From Rhodococcus ruber (GTDB lineage: Bacteria; Actinomycetota; Actinomycetes; Mycobacteriales; Mycobacteriaceae), in assembly GCF_027270735.1 (NCBI RefSeq), contig NZ_JAPWIJ010000002.1, forward strand, positions 620,001 to 684,000: DNA of 64,000 bases. Reading direction: 5' to 3'. The translations under genes and the position numbers were made by a program. The notes beneath the pieces were generated by a model. The model had not been told where the DNA came from. It did not search any database and worked only from the letters and a program-made list of their open reading frames with translations. Of the stretch, positions 1-7,192 are shown one piece after another (positions within the stretch are counted from its first letter, which is position 1; the number at the start of each line of letters is the position of its first letter).

Positions 1-1
1 C

Positions 2-589
2 TTCAACGTGCCCTCGTACACCGCACTGAGCCAACTGACCGCCATGCGGCTCAATTACGACCCCGAGTGGTTCTACAGCTCGATCGGTTCCGACGTGGAC
101 CTCGTCGGCTCCCTGCTCGGACGCTTCTCCCAGGGTGCCGTCACCGACGGCGCGCAGTCGCTCGAAGGCATGATCTCGCTGGAGTACATCCCGGGCGTCG
201 ACTCGCCGGAGAATCCGTGGACCCAACTGTGGCAGAAGGTCTGGGCGGAGAACGGAACCGGTGACCCACTGACCAACTACCGCATCTACGGTCTGAGCCA
301 GGCATACGCATTCGTGCAGGCGCTCGAGGCGGCCGGCGAGAATCCCACCCGCGAAGGCATCGTCGCGGCAATTCAGGACGGCGGAAAGGACTTCGAGGGA
401 CCTCAGCTCGCCCCGTTCCGATACTCGGAAGAGAGTCACCTCGGAATCTCCGGAGCCAGCGTCTTCCAGATCCGCGGCGGCGTACCCGAGTACCTGACTC
501 CGGTGCTGCAGACGGACATCGGCGACTCGGCCGTCGAGGAATACACCGGGGAGGAATCGACCCCGCCGGAGAGTGGTATCCCCGGCTGA
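2..589 (+). CDS. ABC branched-chain amino acid-type substrate-binding protein, C-terminal part
   Basis: The window opens inside this gene; the frame is open from base 2 and about 195 residues remain. The sequence resembles the C-terminal lobe of Peripla_BP_6 (LivK-like) extracellular ligand-binding proteins: a helix-rich stretch with NYRIYGLSQAYAFVQALEAAG, then PTREGIVAAIQDGG, a pattern usual near the end of these proteins. Such proteins bind amino acids or other small ligands outside the membrane and deliver them to an ABC permease. The tail is acidic and Pro/Ser-rich. No partner permease is visible in the window. An intrinsic terminator follows 12 bp after the stop. The ligand cannot be predicted. 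Confidence 0.75.
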   Translation, partial: FNVPSYTALSQLTAMRLNYDPEWFYSSIGSDVDLVGSLLGRFSQGAVTDGAQSLEGMISLEYIPGVDSPENPWTQLWQKVWAENGTGDPLTNYRIYGLSQAYAFVQALEAAGENPTREGIVAAIQDGGKDFEGPQLAPFRYSEESHLGISGASVFQIRGGVPEYLTPVLQTDIGDSAVEEYTGEESTPPESGIPG

Positions 590-600
590 TCGGACATGAG

Positions 601-632
601 AAAGGGCACGCATCGGAATGCGTGCCCTTTTT
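601..632 (+). terminator. Rho-independent terminator
   Basis: A perfect 13-bp stem (AAAGGGCACGCAT / ATGCGTGCCCTTT) with a 4-nt CGGA loop ends in a T run. It lies 12 bp after the binding-protein stop and between two convergent genes. The other strand ends in TTT, so it may also stop transcription of the thiolase gene. Confidence 0.9.
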
Positions 633-723
633 CACGTTCTGGTCGGCAGATCCGAAAACCCCTCGATTACCGGATCCGCCGACCCTGTGTCCCCCGAATC
701 GGGAGCAGCCGAAGCTGCAGTGA

Positions 724-2022
724 TCAGCGCTCGATGATGGCCGTGACGCCCTGGCCACCGGCCGCGCAGATCGAGATCAGGCCACGGCCCGAGCCCTTCT
801 CGGCCAGCATCTTTGCCAACGACGCGACGATGCGTCCGCCGGTCGCAGCGAACGGGTGGCCCGCGGCGAGCGAGGATCCGTTGACGTTGAGCTTGCTGCG
901 ATCGATGGAACCGAGAGCGCCGTCGAGTCCCAGACGCTCCTTGCAGTACTCGTCGCTCTCGAATGCCTGCAGAGTTGCGAGCACCACCGAAGCGAACGCC
1001 TCGTGGATCTCGTAGTAGTCGAAGTCCTGCAGCGTCAGGCCGTTGCGCGCGAGCAGACGCGGAATCGCGTAGGTCGGAGCCATCAGCAGGCCGTCCTTGA
1101 ACGAGCTGTTGCCGTGGACGTAGTCGACCGCTGCGGTCTCGGAATCGACCAGGTGCGCGAGCACCGGGAGGTTGCGCTCGGCAGCCCACTCGTCACTCGA
1201 CAACAGTGCAGCCGACGCGCCGTCGGTGAGCGGCGTCGAGTTACCGGCCGTCATGGTGGCGTCGCCCAGCTTGGTTCCGAAGACCGGCTTGAGCGTGGCC
1301 AGCTTCTCGACGGTCGATCCCGGACGCAGGTTGTCGTCGCGCGTGAGGCCGAGGAACGGCGTCACCAGATCGTCGAAGAAGCAACGGTCGTATGCGGCTG
1401 CCATGTTCTTGTGGCTCGCTGCGGCCAGCTCGTCCTGGTCCTCGCGGCGAACGCCGAATTCCTTGGCGGTGATAGCGGCGTGGTCACCCATCGACAGGCC
1501 CGTGCGCGGCTCGCCGTTGCGCGGGATCTCGATGCCGAGCATGCCCGGACGGACGTTGCCGAGGAGCTTGATGCGATCGCCGGTGCTCTTGGCCCGATTC
1601 AGAGAGAGCAGGAACTCGCGCAGTTCGTCGTTGACGCCGATCGGGGCGTCGGACGTGGTGTCGACGCCGCCACCGATACCGGCATCGATACGGCCCGACG
1701 CGATGGCGTCGCCGACGGCGATGATCGACTGCAGGCCTGTGCCGCAGGCCTGCTGGATGTCGAAGGCCGGGGTGTAGGGGCTCAGCGCGCTACCGAGAAC
1801 GACCTCGCGGGTGAGATTGAAATCGCGCGAATGCTTGAGCACGGCACCGGCGGCGACGAGACCGAGGCGCTCGCCCTGCAGACCGAATCGCGACACGAGA
1901 CCGTCGATGGTGGCAGTGAGCATGTCCTGGTTGGACGCCAGCGCGTACTTCTTGTCCGAACGCGCGAACGGAATGCGGTTGCCACCGACGATTGCGACCG
2001 GTCGTAGCTGCTTGCTTGTCAC
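724..2022 (-). CDS. fadA2: Acetyl-CoA C-acyltransferase (thiolase), FadA2-like
   Basis: Thiolase of about 432 residues, the usual length. It would catalyse reversible thiolytic cleavage or condensation of acyl-CoA in the cytosol. Visible motifs are the nucleophile Cys in QQACGTGLQS (near residue 93), HEAFAS with the active-site His, GHPFAATGGR, and the C-terminal CAAGGQG carrying the acid/base Cys. The GTG at 2022 is preferred because GGAG lies 6 nt upstream; an in-frame ATG at 2034 would add four residues but has poor spacing. It is divergent from fabG4-htdX, the arrangement I recall for M. tuberculosis Rv0243/Rv0242c/Rv0241c. A palindrome in the shared promoter suggests TetR control. Confidence 0.9.
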   Translation of the reverse strand: MTSKQLRPVAIVGGNRIPFARSDKKYALASNQDMLTATIDGLVSRFGLQGERLGLVAAGAVLKHSRDFNLTREVVLGSALSPYTPAFDIQQACGTGLQSIIAVGDAIASGRIDAGIGGGVDTTSDAPIGVNDELREFLLSLNRAKSTGDRIKLLGNVRPGMLGIEIPRNGEPRTGLSMGDHAAITAKEFGVRREDQDELAAASHKNMAAAYDRCFFDDLVTPFLGLTRDDNLRPGSTVEKLATLKPVFGTKLGDATMTAGNSTPLTDGASAALLSSDEWAAERNLPVLAHLVDSETAAVDYVHGNSSFKDGLLMAPTYAIPRLLARNGLTLQDFDYYEIHEAFASVVLATLQAFESDEYCKERLGLDGALGSIDRSKLNVNGSSLAAGHPFAATGGRIVASLAKMLAEKGSGRGLISICAAGGQGVTAIIER

Positions 2023-2078
2023 TGACGTCTCCAAACATCGTCCCCAGCATGTGGGGAATGGCCCTGGTGGAGTTTCAT

Positions 2079-2094
2079 CTTACTGGCGAGTAAG
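2079..2094. promoter_or_regulatory. Candidate TetR operator between fadA2 and fabG4
   Basis: CTTACTGGCGAGTAAG is a palindrome with 6-bp arms around GGCG. The core TTACT-N4-AGTAA recurs at 5070-5083 just upstream of the tetR gene. Its place in the divergent fadA2/fabG4 promoter fits an operator for that regulator. Confidence 0.55.
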
Positions 2095-2161
2095 TTGGTT
2101 GTCGACACCCGGTCGTGCGCCTCGCTCCTCGAGCGAGCAGCGCTGAATGAAAGGTACGACA

Positions 2162-3508
2162 GTGGCAGCCTCCAAGGGAGCCCCAGATCTCTACTCAACG
2201 TTCCTCGCGTCCGCGCCGGGAGCCTTCATCGCCAAGCAGGCAGGACTGCCGCAGCCCGAGAAGCTGCGTCGTTACAAGGCAGGCGAGCCGGCACTGGCCG
2301 GCCCGGTCCTGATCGGTGGCAGCGGCCGCCTCGTCGAACCCCTGCGTGAGCTGCTCTCGGACTACCCGCAGTCGCAGCCGCACGACGACAAGCACGGCGG
2401 ACTCGTGTTCGACGCCACCGGAATCAGCAACGTTGCAGAACTCGAGCAGCTCTTCAAGTTCTTCCAGCCGGTCATCCGCAACCTCGCACCGTCGGCTCGC
2501 GTCGTCGTCATCGGCACCACCCCCGAGGAGACCTCGAGCGTCGACGAGCACATCGCTCAGCGCGCCCTCGAGGGCTTCACGCGTAGCGTCGGCAAAGAGG
2601 TCAAGCGTGGTGCCACGGCGCAGCTCGTCTACATCTCTCCCAACGCGTCGACGGGCCTCTCCGGCCTCGAATCGACTCTCCGCTTCCTGCTGTCGGCCAA
2701 GTCCGCATTCGTCGACGGCCAGGTGATCGCCGTAGGTGACGCCGATTCACAGGCACCTGCTTCCTGGGACAAGCCGCTCGCCGGCAAGGTTGCCGTCGTC
2801 ACCGGCGCTGCCCGCGGCATCGGTGCCACCATCGCCGAGGTTCTCGCCCGCGACGGAGCCACAGTCATCGCAGCCGACATCCCTGCTGCCGGAGAAGCAC
2901 TCTCGCAGACGGCCAACAAGGTCGGTGGCACCTCGCTCGCACTCGACGTCACCTCGCCCGACGCCGGCGAGGTCCTCTCGAAGCACCTGCTGGAGCGTCA
3001 CGGCGGGGCCGACATCATCGTGCACAACGCAGGCATCACCCGCGACAAGACTCTCGCCAACATGGACGACGCCCGCTGGAACTCGGTCATCGGCGTCAAC
3101 CTTGCTGCGCCGCAGCGCATCACCGACGAGCTGGTGGCCTCCGGTGCACTCAAGGACGGCGGCCGCGTCGTCGACGTCTCCTCCATCGCCGGTATCGCGG
3201 GCAACCGCGGCCAGACCAACTACGGCACATCCAAGGCCGGTGTCATCGGCTTGGTGCACGCTTCCGCGCCGGTGCTGGCGAAGAAGAACATCACGATCAA
3301 CGCCGTTGCTCCCGGCTTCATCGAAACCGCGATGACGGCGGCAATTCCGTTCGCCACCCGCGAGGCCGGACGACGCATGAGCTCGCTGCTGCAGGGCGGC
3401 GAGACCGTCGATGTCGCAGAGTTGGTCTCGTACTTCGCTTCTCCCGCATCCAACGCCGTCACCGGCCAGGTCGTACGCGTGTGCGGCCAGAGCCTGCTCG
3501 GCGCATGA
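2162..3508 (+). CDS. fabG4: 3-oxoacyl-[acyl-carrier-protein] reductase, FabG4 type
   Basis: Two-part short-chain dehydrogenase of 448 residues. The first half is a degenerate nucleotide-binding-like domain and the second (from about residue 200) a complete SDR domain with GAARGIG cofactor loop, NAGITRDK, and catalytic YGTSKAG (Tyr354, Lys358). High-molecular-weight FabG4 enzymes reduce 3-oxoacyl-ACP or -CoA with NADH. GTG 2162 is chosen because AAAGG sits 7 nt upstream and the N-terminus then matches the remembered mycobacterial protein; ATG 2147 is an in-frame alternative that overlaps the Shine-Dalgarno. The stop overlaps the htdX start (ATGA), so the two are translationally coupled. Confidence 0.92.
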   Translation: MAASKGAPDLYSTFLASAPGAFIAKQAGLPQPEKLRRYKAGEPALAGPVLIGGSGRLVEPLRELLSDYPQSQPHDDKHGGLVFDATGISNVAELEQLFKFFQPVIRNLAPSARVVVIGTTPEETSSVDEHIAQRALEGFTRSVGKEVKRGATAQLVYISPNASTGLSGLESTLRFLLSAKSAFVDGQVIAVGDADSQAPASWDKPLAGKVAVVTGAARGIGATIAEVLARDGATVIAADIPAAGEALSQTANKVGGTSLALDVTSPDAGEVLSKHLLERHGGADIIVHNAGITRDKTLANMDDARWNSVIGVNLAAPQRITDELVASGALKDGGRVVDVSSIAGIAGNRGQTNYGTSKAGVIGLVHASAPVLAKKNITINAVAPGFIETAMTAAIPFATREAGRRMSSLLQGGETVDVAELVSYFASPASNAVTGQVVRVCGQSLLGA

Positions 3509-4362
3509 GCACCGTCACGCTCACCGCGCAGCCGAAGACATCCGACATCTACACCTCGGCTGCGCTCGGTGCGCTGCCGTTCTTCGGATCCAGATCGTCT
3601 TCGGTACCCAGCACGGTGTACGAGCTCAAGGGTCTGCGAGTGGACCCCGACAACCTCGCCGGGTACTGCCGCGCGACGGGGCTGCGATTCGGCGATCAGC
3701 TGCCGGTGACCTACCCGTTCACGCTGGTGTTTCCGACCGTGATGAAGCTGATGGTCTCCAAGGGCTTCCCGTTTGCCGCCATCGGATCGGTGCACGCCGA
3801 GAACGTCATCGAGCAGTTCCGCGGCATCTCGGCATCGGAGCCACTGGACATCCGAGTGCACGCGGAGAACCTGCGCGAGCACCGCAAGGGCTTGCTGGTG
3901 GACCTGATCAGTGAGGTCAAAGTGGGACGCGAGCTGGTCTGGAAGCAGACCTCCAGCTTCCTGAGCCTGCAGAAGACCTCGCTGTCGGGTGGACCTCGTG
4001 AAACACCGCCTGCAGACGAGGTTCCGCCGCCCCCGACCCGCACCCTGCGCGTCGACCAGCGGATCATCAGCCGGTATGCGGCCATCTCGGGAGACCGCAA
4101 TCCGATCCACGTATCCTCGCTCGGCGCAAAGGCATTCGGATTCCCGAAGACCATCGCGCACGGAATGTGGAGTGCGGCAGCGGTACTGCAGACCGTCGAG
4201 GGTCGGATCCCGGAGGCCGTGAACTACAGCATCCGGTTCGGCAAGCCGATCATCCTGCCCGCGACGATCAACGCCTACGCCGATGCCGTCGGTACCGGCT
4301 GGGACCTGTCGCTGAAGAACCCGAAGAAGGGCTACCCGCATCTGACGGGAACCCTGCGCTGA
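3505..4362 (+). CDS. htdX: MaoC-family (R)-3-hydroxyacyl dehydratase, HtdX-like
   Basis: Double hot-dog protein of 285 residues. It should interconvert 3-hydroxyacyl and enoyl thioesters. The second hot-dog carries the hydratase motif GDRNPIH (around residue 198), with catalytic Asp and His, followed by AHGMWSAA. It starts in the ATGA overlap with fabG4 and forms a two-gene operon giving consecutive reduction and dehydration steps, with the divergent thiolase able to act before them. The length agrees with Rv0241c (about 280 residues, from memory). Whether it serves fatty-acid elongation, mycolate supply or degradation cannot be decided here. Confidence 0.9.
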   Translation: MSTVTLTAQPKTSDIYTSAALGALPFFGSRSSSVPSTVYELKGLRVDPDNLAGYCRATGLRFGDQLPVTYPFTLVFPTVMKLMVSKGFPFAAIGSVHAENVIEQFRGISASEPLDIRVHAENLREHRKGLLVDLISEVKVGRELVWKQTSSFLSLQKTSLSGGPRETPPADEVPPPPTRTLRVDQRIISRYAAISGDRNPIHVSSLGAKAFGFPKTIAHGMWSAAAVLQTVEGRIPEAVNYSIRFGKPIILPATINAYADAVGTGWDLSLKNPKKGYPHLTGTLR

Positions 4363-4377
4363 GTTCGCGTCGCCCAG

Positions 4378-4425
4378 CTCGAAGTTATGGACGGATTTCC
4401 CCGGATTTCCGTCCATAACTTCGAG
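4378..4425. repeat. Perfect long palindrome at the htdX/tetR convergent junction
   Basis: An 18-bp perfect stem (CTCGAAGTTATGGACGGA and its complement) encloses a 12-nt loop. It starts 15 bp after the htdX stop and ends 10 bp before the tetR stop. There is no T run, so it is either a bidirectional transcription stop of the I-shaped kind or a REP-like intergenic element. Only one copy is in the window. Confidence 0.7.
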
Positions 4426-4435
4426 TTCGGCAGCC

Positions 4436-5038
4436 CTAGGTTGCGGCGGTCTTCTTGCCGGCCAGGCCCCGCCACGCCAGATTTTCCAGCAGGTCTGCTG
4501 CCGCGTCGACCTCGATTTCGCCGCCCGCGACCCTGTCGGCCACGGCCTCGCCTGCACCGACCAACGCCACGGCCATCAGCCCGAAATTCTGCGACTGCTC
4601 CGGGTCCCTGGTGCTCATCGCCAGCAAACCTGCCGTCAACTCGATCAACCGATCGCGGCTGCTCTGCACCTGTGAGGCAAATGCCTGCTGGCCGATGGCC
4701 TGGCGGTAGAGCACCATCCACGACTTCCGGTTCTCACCGACGAATCCGAGGAAGCCGATCAGCGCTTTGCGCAACTGCTCGCGCGGCGTCAGAGTCGGGT
4801 CTGCGGCCGGCGTCAGAGCTTCGACGAACTTGACGCCCTCACGATGGATGCACGCGGCGAACAACTCGTCCTTCGACCCGTAGTACAAATACAGCATCGG
4901 CTTGGAGATGGCCGCCTTCTTGGCGATCGAATCCATCGATGTCTCGTGAAAACCGTTGTCGGAGAACACATCCACCGCCGCGTCGAGCATCTGCTGCTCG
5001 CGGACGGCGCGGGGCAATCTCTTGGTGCCGCCAGCCAT
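4436..5038 (-). CDS. TetR/AcrR family transcriptional regulator
   Basis: Repressor-type protein of 200 residues. The N-terminal helix-turn-helix lies at residues 30-52 (HETSMDSIAKKAAISKPMLY), preceded by the usual helix AVREQQMLDAAVDVFSDNGF; the rest is an all-helical ligand domain. It corresponds in position to Rv0238. A candidate operator at 5069-5084, 32 bp upstream, matches one in the fadA2/fabG4 promoter, so autoregulation and control of the adjacent fatty-acid genes are likely. The inducer would plausibly be an acyl-CoA, which is inference only. Confidence 0.9.
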   Translation of the reverse strand: MAGGTKRLPRAVREQQMLDAAVDVFSDNGFHETSMDSIAKKAAISKPMLYLYYGSKDELFAACIHREGVKFVEALTPAADPTLTPREQLRKALIGFLGFVGENRKSWMVLYRQAIGQQAFASQVQSSRDRLIELTAGLLAMSTRDPEQSQNFGLMAVALVGAGEAVADRVAGGEIEVDAAADLLENLAWRGLAGKKTAAT

Positions 5039-5068
5039 GGACCCTCCAATACGTACGAAGTACTAGAC

Positions 5069-5084
5069 GTTACTCCACAGTAAG
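5069..5084. promoter_or_regulatory. Candidate TetR operator upstream of tetR
   Basis: GTTACTCCACAGTAAG holds the core TTACT-N4-AGTAA, identical in both half-sites to the 2080-2093 palindrome. It lies in the 62-bp gap between lpqI and tetR. A second short palindrome, GTAC-GAA-GTAC, lies next to it at 5053-5063. Confidence 0.55.
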
Positions 5085-5100
5085 GTCGAGTACCGCGCAA

Positions 5101-6276
5101 TCAGGCCCCGCACGCCCCCTTGAACCGGGCAACCGTCGCGGCGGCCTCGTCCACCTGCGCCGCGGCGAGGCGTCCCGTCGACACCGCGTCTTCGAGATTG
5201 TCCAACACTGCGGGCACCTGATCGGTGGTGAGCCACAGCGCCACATCGGCTCCCGCAACCAACGCCGCCTCCACCGCGTCGACGATCCCGAGCCGCGCAG
5301 TGATCGCCGCCATGCCGCTCAGATCGTCGGTGAAGATCGGACCGTCGAACGGAGCCGCCCCATATCCGACGCCATCGCGCAACAACGCCATCGCCGCCGG
5401 GCTGATGCTCGCCGGTACCCCGGGCTCGGTGAGCCCGGGCACGTCGAGGTGCCCCACCATGACCCCGACGCCGGTGTTGTTCAGCGCTGCGAACGGCAGC
5501 AGGTCATCGGTCTTCAATTCGTCGAGCGAGGGAGTGGTGACGGCACCGGTGTGGGAATCGCCCGAACCCGAGCCGTGCCCGGGAAAGTGCTTGATGACGG
5601 GCTTGATTCCAGCATCTTCCAGACCTCGCGCATACGCCCCCGCGTACTCGATGACGACCTGCGGATCATCGGAGAACGACCGATCGCCGATGACGGAATC
5701 ATCGGGTTGTGCACTCACATCGACCACCGGAGCGAAATCGACGGTGACCCCGAGATCCTTCAGACCCCGTCCGCGCGTCAACGCCTCCTGGTACGCCTCG
5801 TCCACCGTCATCGTCTGTGCCAACACCCGTGCCGACGGTGCCTCCCCCAGCAGATCCGCGACCCGCGAAACCCGTCCACCCTCCTCGTCGATCGTGATCA
5901 TCGGGGCCACCGCGGACGCGTCGAGAACCTGCAGTACCTCCCGATTGCCGAGCATCGACTCGTCGGTCCAACTGCCGACGAAGAGGCCGCCGACCTGCTC
6001 GGTGGACATGATCTGCACCGCGTCCGCAGTGCCGGTGACTCCGACGGTGAGCAACTGAGCCAATCGTTGACGCTCCGACAATCCGCCGACGAACGCCGCG
6101 CAATCGTCGACAGGCGGCACAGGCTGCGGCACGGTCGTGCCGGCTGCTGTCGTCGTCGAAACAGGGGGCACTGTCTGCGTCGACGCGACCTGGGTGGACT
6201 CGCTCGAGCACGAGACCAACAACCCCACACCGACCGTCATCACCGCAGCGGACCGAACCGAGTACCGAAATCGCAT
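5101..6276 (-). CDS. lpqI: Beta-N-acetylhexosaminidase lipoprotein (GH3), LpqI-like
   Basis: Secreted GH3 enzyme of 391 residues that should remove N-acetylglucosamine from muropeptides during peptidoglycan recycling. It has a lipoprotein signal with lipobox LLVSC, then the GH3 barrel with DEEGGRVSR, IGDRSF, the loop KHFPGHGSGSGDSH and the nucleophile Asp in FTDDLSGMAAI. The start at 6276 is favoured over the longer frame (ATG 6369) because the longer start runs through an intergenic repeat, while TACCGT sits 7 nt upstream of ATG 6276, as in leaderless genes. It is the Rv0237 counterpart and precedes tetR on the same strand. Confidence 0.9.
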   Translation of the reverse strand: MRFRYSVRSAAVMTVGVGLLVSCSSESTQVASTQTVPPVSTTTAAGTTVPQPVPPVDDCAAFVGGLSERQRLAQLLTVGVTGTADAVQIMSTEQVGGLFVGSWTDESMLGNREVLQVLDASAVAPMITIDEEGGRVSRVADLLGEAPSARVLAQTMTVDEAYQEALTRGRGLKDLGVTVDFAPVVDVSAQPDDSVIGDRSFSDDPQVVIEYAGAYARGLEDAGIKPVIKHFPGHGSGSGDSHTGAVTTPSLDELKTDDLLPFAALNNTGVGVMVGHLDVPGLTEPGVPASISPAAMALLRDGVGYGAAPFDGPIFTDDLSGMAAITARLGIVDAVEAALVAGADVALWLTTDQVPAVLDNLEDAVSTGRLAAAQVDEAAATVARFKGACGA

Positions 6277-6283
6277 GAACACG

Positions 6284-6289
6284 ACGGTA
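6284..6289 (-). promoter_or_regulatory. Candidate leaderless -10 box of lpqI
   Basis: TACCGT on the minus strand stands 7 nt before the ATG at 6276. This fits transcription starting at the start codon and supports the shorter lpqI start. Confidence 0.45.
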
Positions 6290-6326
6290 GTCGAGATCGT
6301 CGGTGTCGCTGCCGCCCCTCCGGTTG

Positions 6327-6377
6327 GGATCAATGCGCCTTTGTTGCACTCTGACCGACTGAAACCCACATTGATCC
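6327..6377. repeat. 51-bp palindromic intergenic repeat, copy 1
   Basis: The element is bounded by GGATCAATG and CATTGATCC and forms an imperfect hairpin. A second copy at 43902-43952 has the same length and about 46 of 51 identical bases. This copy lies between the divergent lpqI and usp genes, and its right end supplies TTGATC, the apparent -35 box of usp. Confidence 0.8.
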
Positions 6378-6398
6378 CGAAGGGGGTGGGGGTAATCT
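6371..6398 (+). promoter_or_regulatory. Candidate promoter of the universal stress gene
   Basis: TTGATC (6371-6376), a 16-bp spacer and TAATCT (6393-6398) give a sigma-70-like promoter. The predicted start near 6405 leaves a short leader with AGGAGG at 6415-6420. The -35 box belongs to the 51-bp repeat. Confidence 0.5.
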
Positions 6399-6429
6399 GG
6401 ACGAACGCGACATGAGGAGGAGCTCGACC

Positions 6430-6897
6430 ATGACCGCAGACCTCATCCTGATTGCCTACGACGGCTCCGACAATGCCAAACGAGCCATCGACTACGCCGG
6501 CCGGTTTCTCACCACCTCCCGCGCGATCGTTGTCACGGCATGGGAGCCGATGGTGCGTCAGGCAGCTCGAATGTCCGGCCTGTCCGGCGTCATGCAGCCC
6601 GAATGGGTGCCCGACGACGAGGCCGAGGACGTTGCGCTCACCGACGCGAAAGTGACCAACAGCGAGGGCGTCGCGCTGGCAGAGGCCGCAGGCCTGAAGG
6701 TGGAAGGTCAGTGCACCGAATGCACCACCGCCATCTGGAGCGCAATCGTGGAGAAAGCCGACGAGATGGACGTCGACATCATCGTCACCGGCACCCGAGG
6801 CACGACCGGTCTGCGTGCACTACTGCAGAGTTCGGTAGCCGAGCACGTGCTCCGACACAGCCACCGCCCTGTCCTGATCGTTCCCCCCGGCAAGTAA
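6430..6897 (+). CDS. Universal stress protein (UspA family)
   Basis: Single-domain Usp of 155 residues, cytoplasmic. The family ATP-binding pattern G-2x-G-9x-(S/G)-(S/T) appears as GTRG, then nine residues, then SSVAEHVL, with Ser in place of the first Gly; DGS near the start and RPVLIVPPGK at the end are typical. Such proteins bind ATP and adjust physiology in hypoxia or stress. ATG 6430 is chosen for AGGAGG 9 nt upstream; an ATG at 6412 precedes that Shine-Dalgarno. It lies between lpqI and DUF2613-aftD and is not obviously part of either unit. Confidence 0.9.
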   Translation: MTADLILIAYDGSDNAKRAIDYAGRFLTTSRAIVVTAWEPMVRQAARMSGLSGVMQPEWVPDDEAEDVALTDAKVTNSEGVALAEAAGLKVEGQCTECTTAIWSAIVEKADEMDVDIIVTGTRGTTGLRALLQSSVAEHVLRHSHRPVLIVPPGK

Positions 6898-6999
6898 AGC
6901 GTCCGACGACTGTTTACAGTGACGCAGGTGATACCGTGATGCCCGCGTGGGGGTCCACCTCACCCTTTTATCTGTGAGCCGACTGACTGGAGAACCGAG

Positions 7000-7170
7000 A
7001 TGAAGTTCGCTGTCCCGGGTGTCATTGCCGCCGTCGTCGGAGCCGTACTGGGTGCAGGCGTCGTGTTCGGAGTCACCGCCGCTGCAGCCGACAACTCTCG
7101 TCCGGATATCGATCGCACCGGAAACGCCGACTCGTCCTTGCTGAACCAGGTTGAGTACGGCAGCCGCTGA
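7000..7170 (+). CDS. DUF2613 small exported protein
   Basis: Small gene of 56 codons. The product has a signal or anchor segment (PGVIAAVVGAVLGAGVVFGV, residues 6-25) after a single Lys, then a short polar tail ending SSLLNQVEYGSR. It matches the DUF2613 family, which sits directly before aftD in mycolic-acid bacteria (Rv0236A in M. tuberculosis). GGAG precedes the ATG by 7 nt. Its role is unknown; conserved pairing suggests work with AftD at the membrane. The gap to the favoured aftD start is 22 bp. Confidence 0.8.
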   Translation: MKFAVPGVIAAVVGAVLGAGVVFGVTAAAADNSRPDIDRTGNADSSLLNQVEYGSR

Positions 7171-7192
7171 CGCTGGTCGCATTCGTGGATCG

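Noticed and set aside
6277..6369. N-terminal extension of LpqI from ATG 6369
   Set aside because: It reads through the 51-bp repeat and would bury the lipoprotein signal 31 residues inside the protein.
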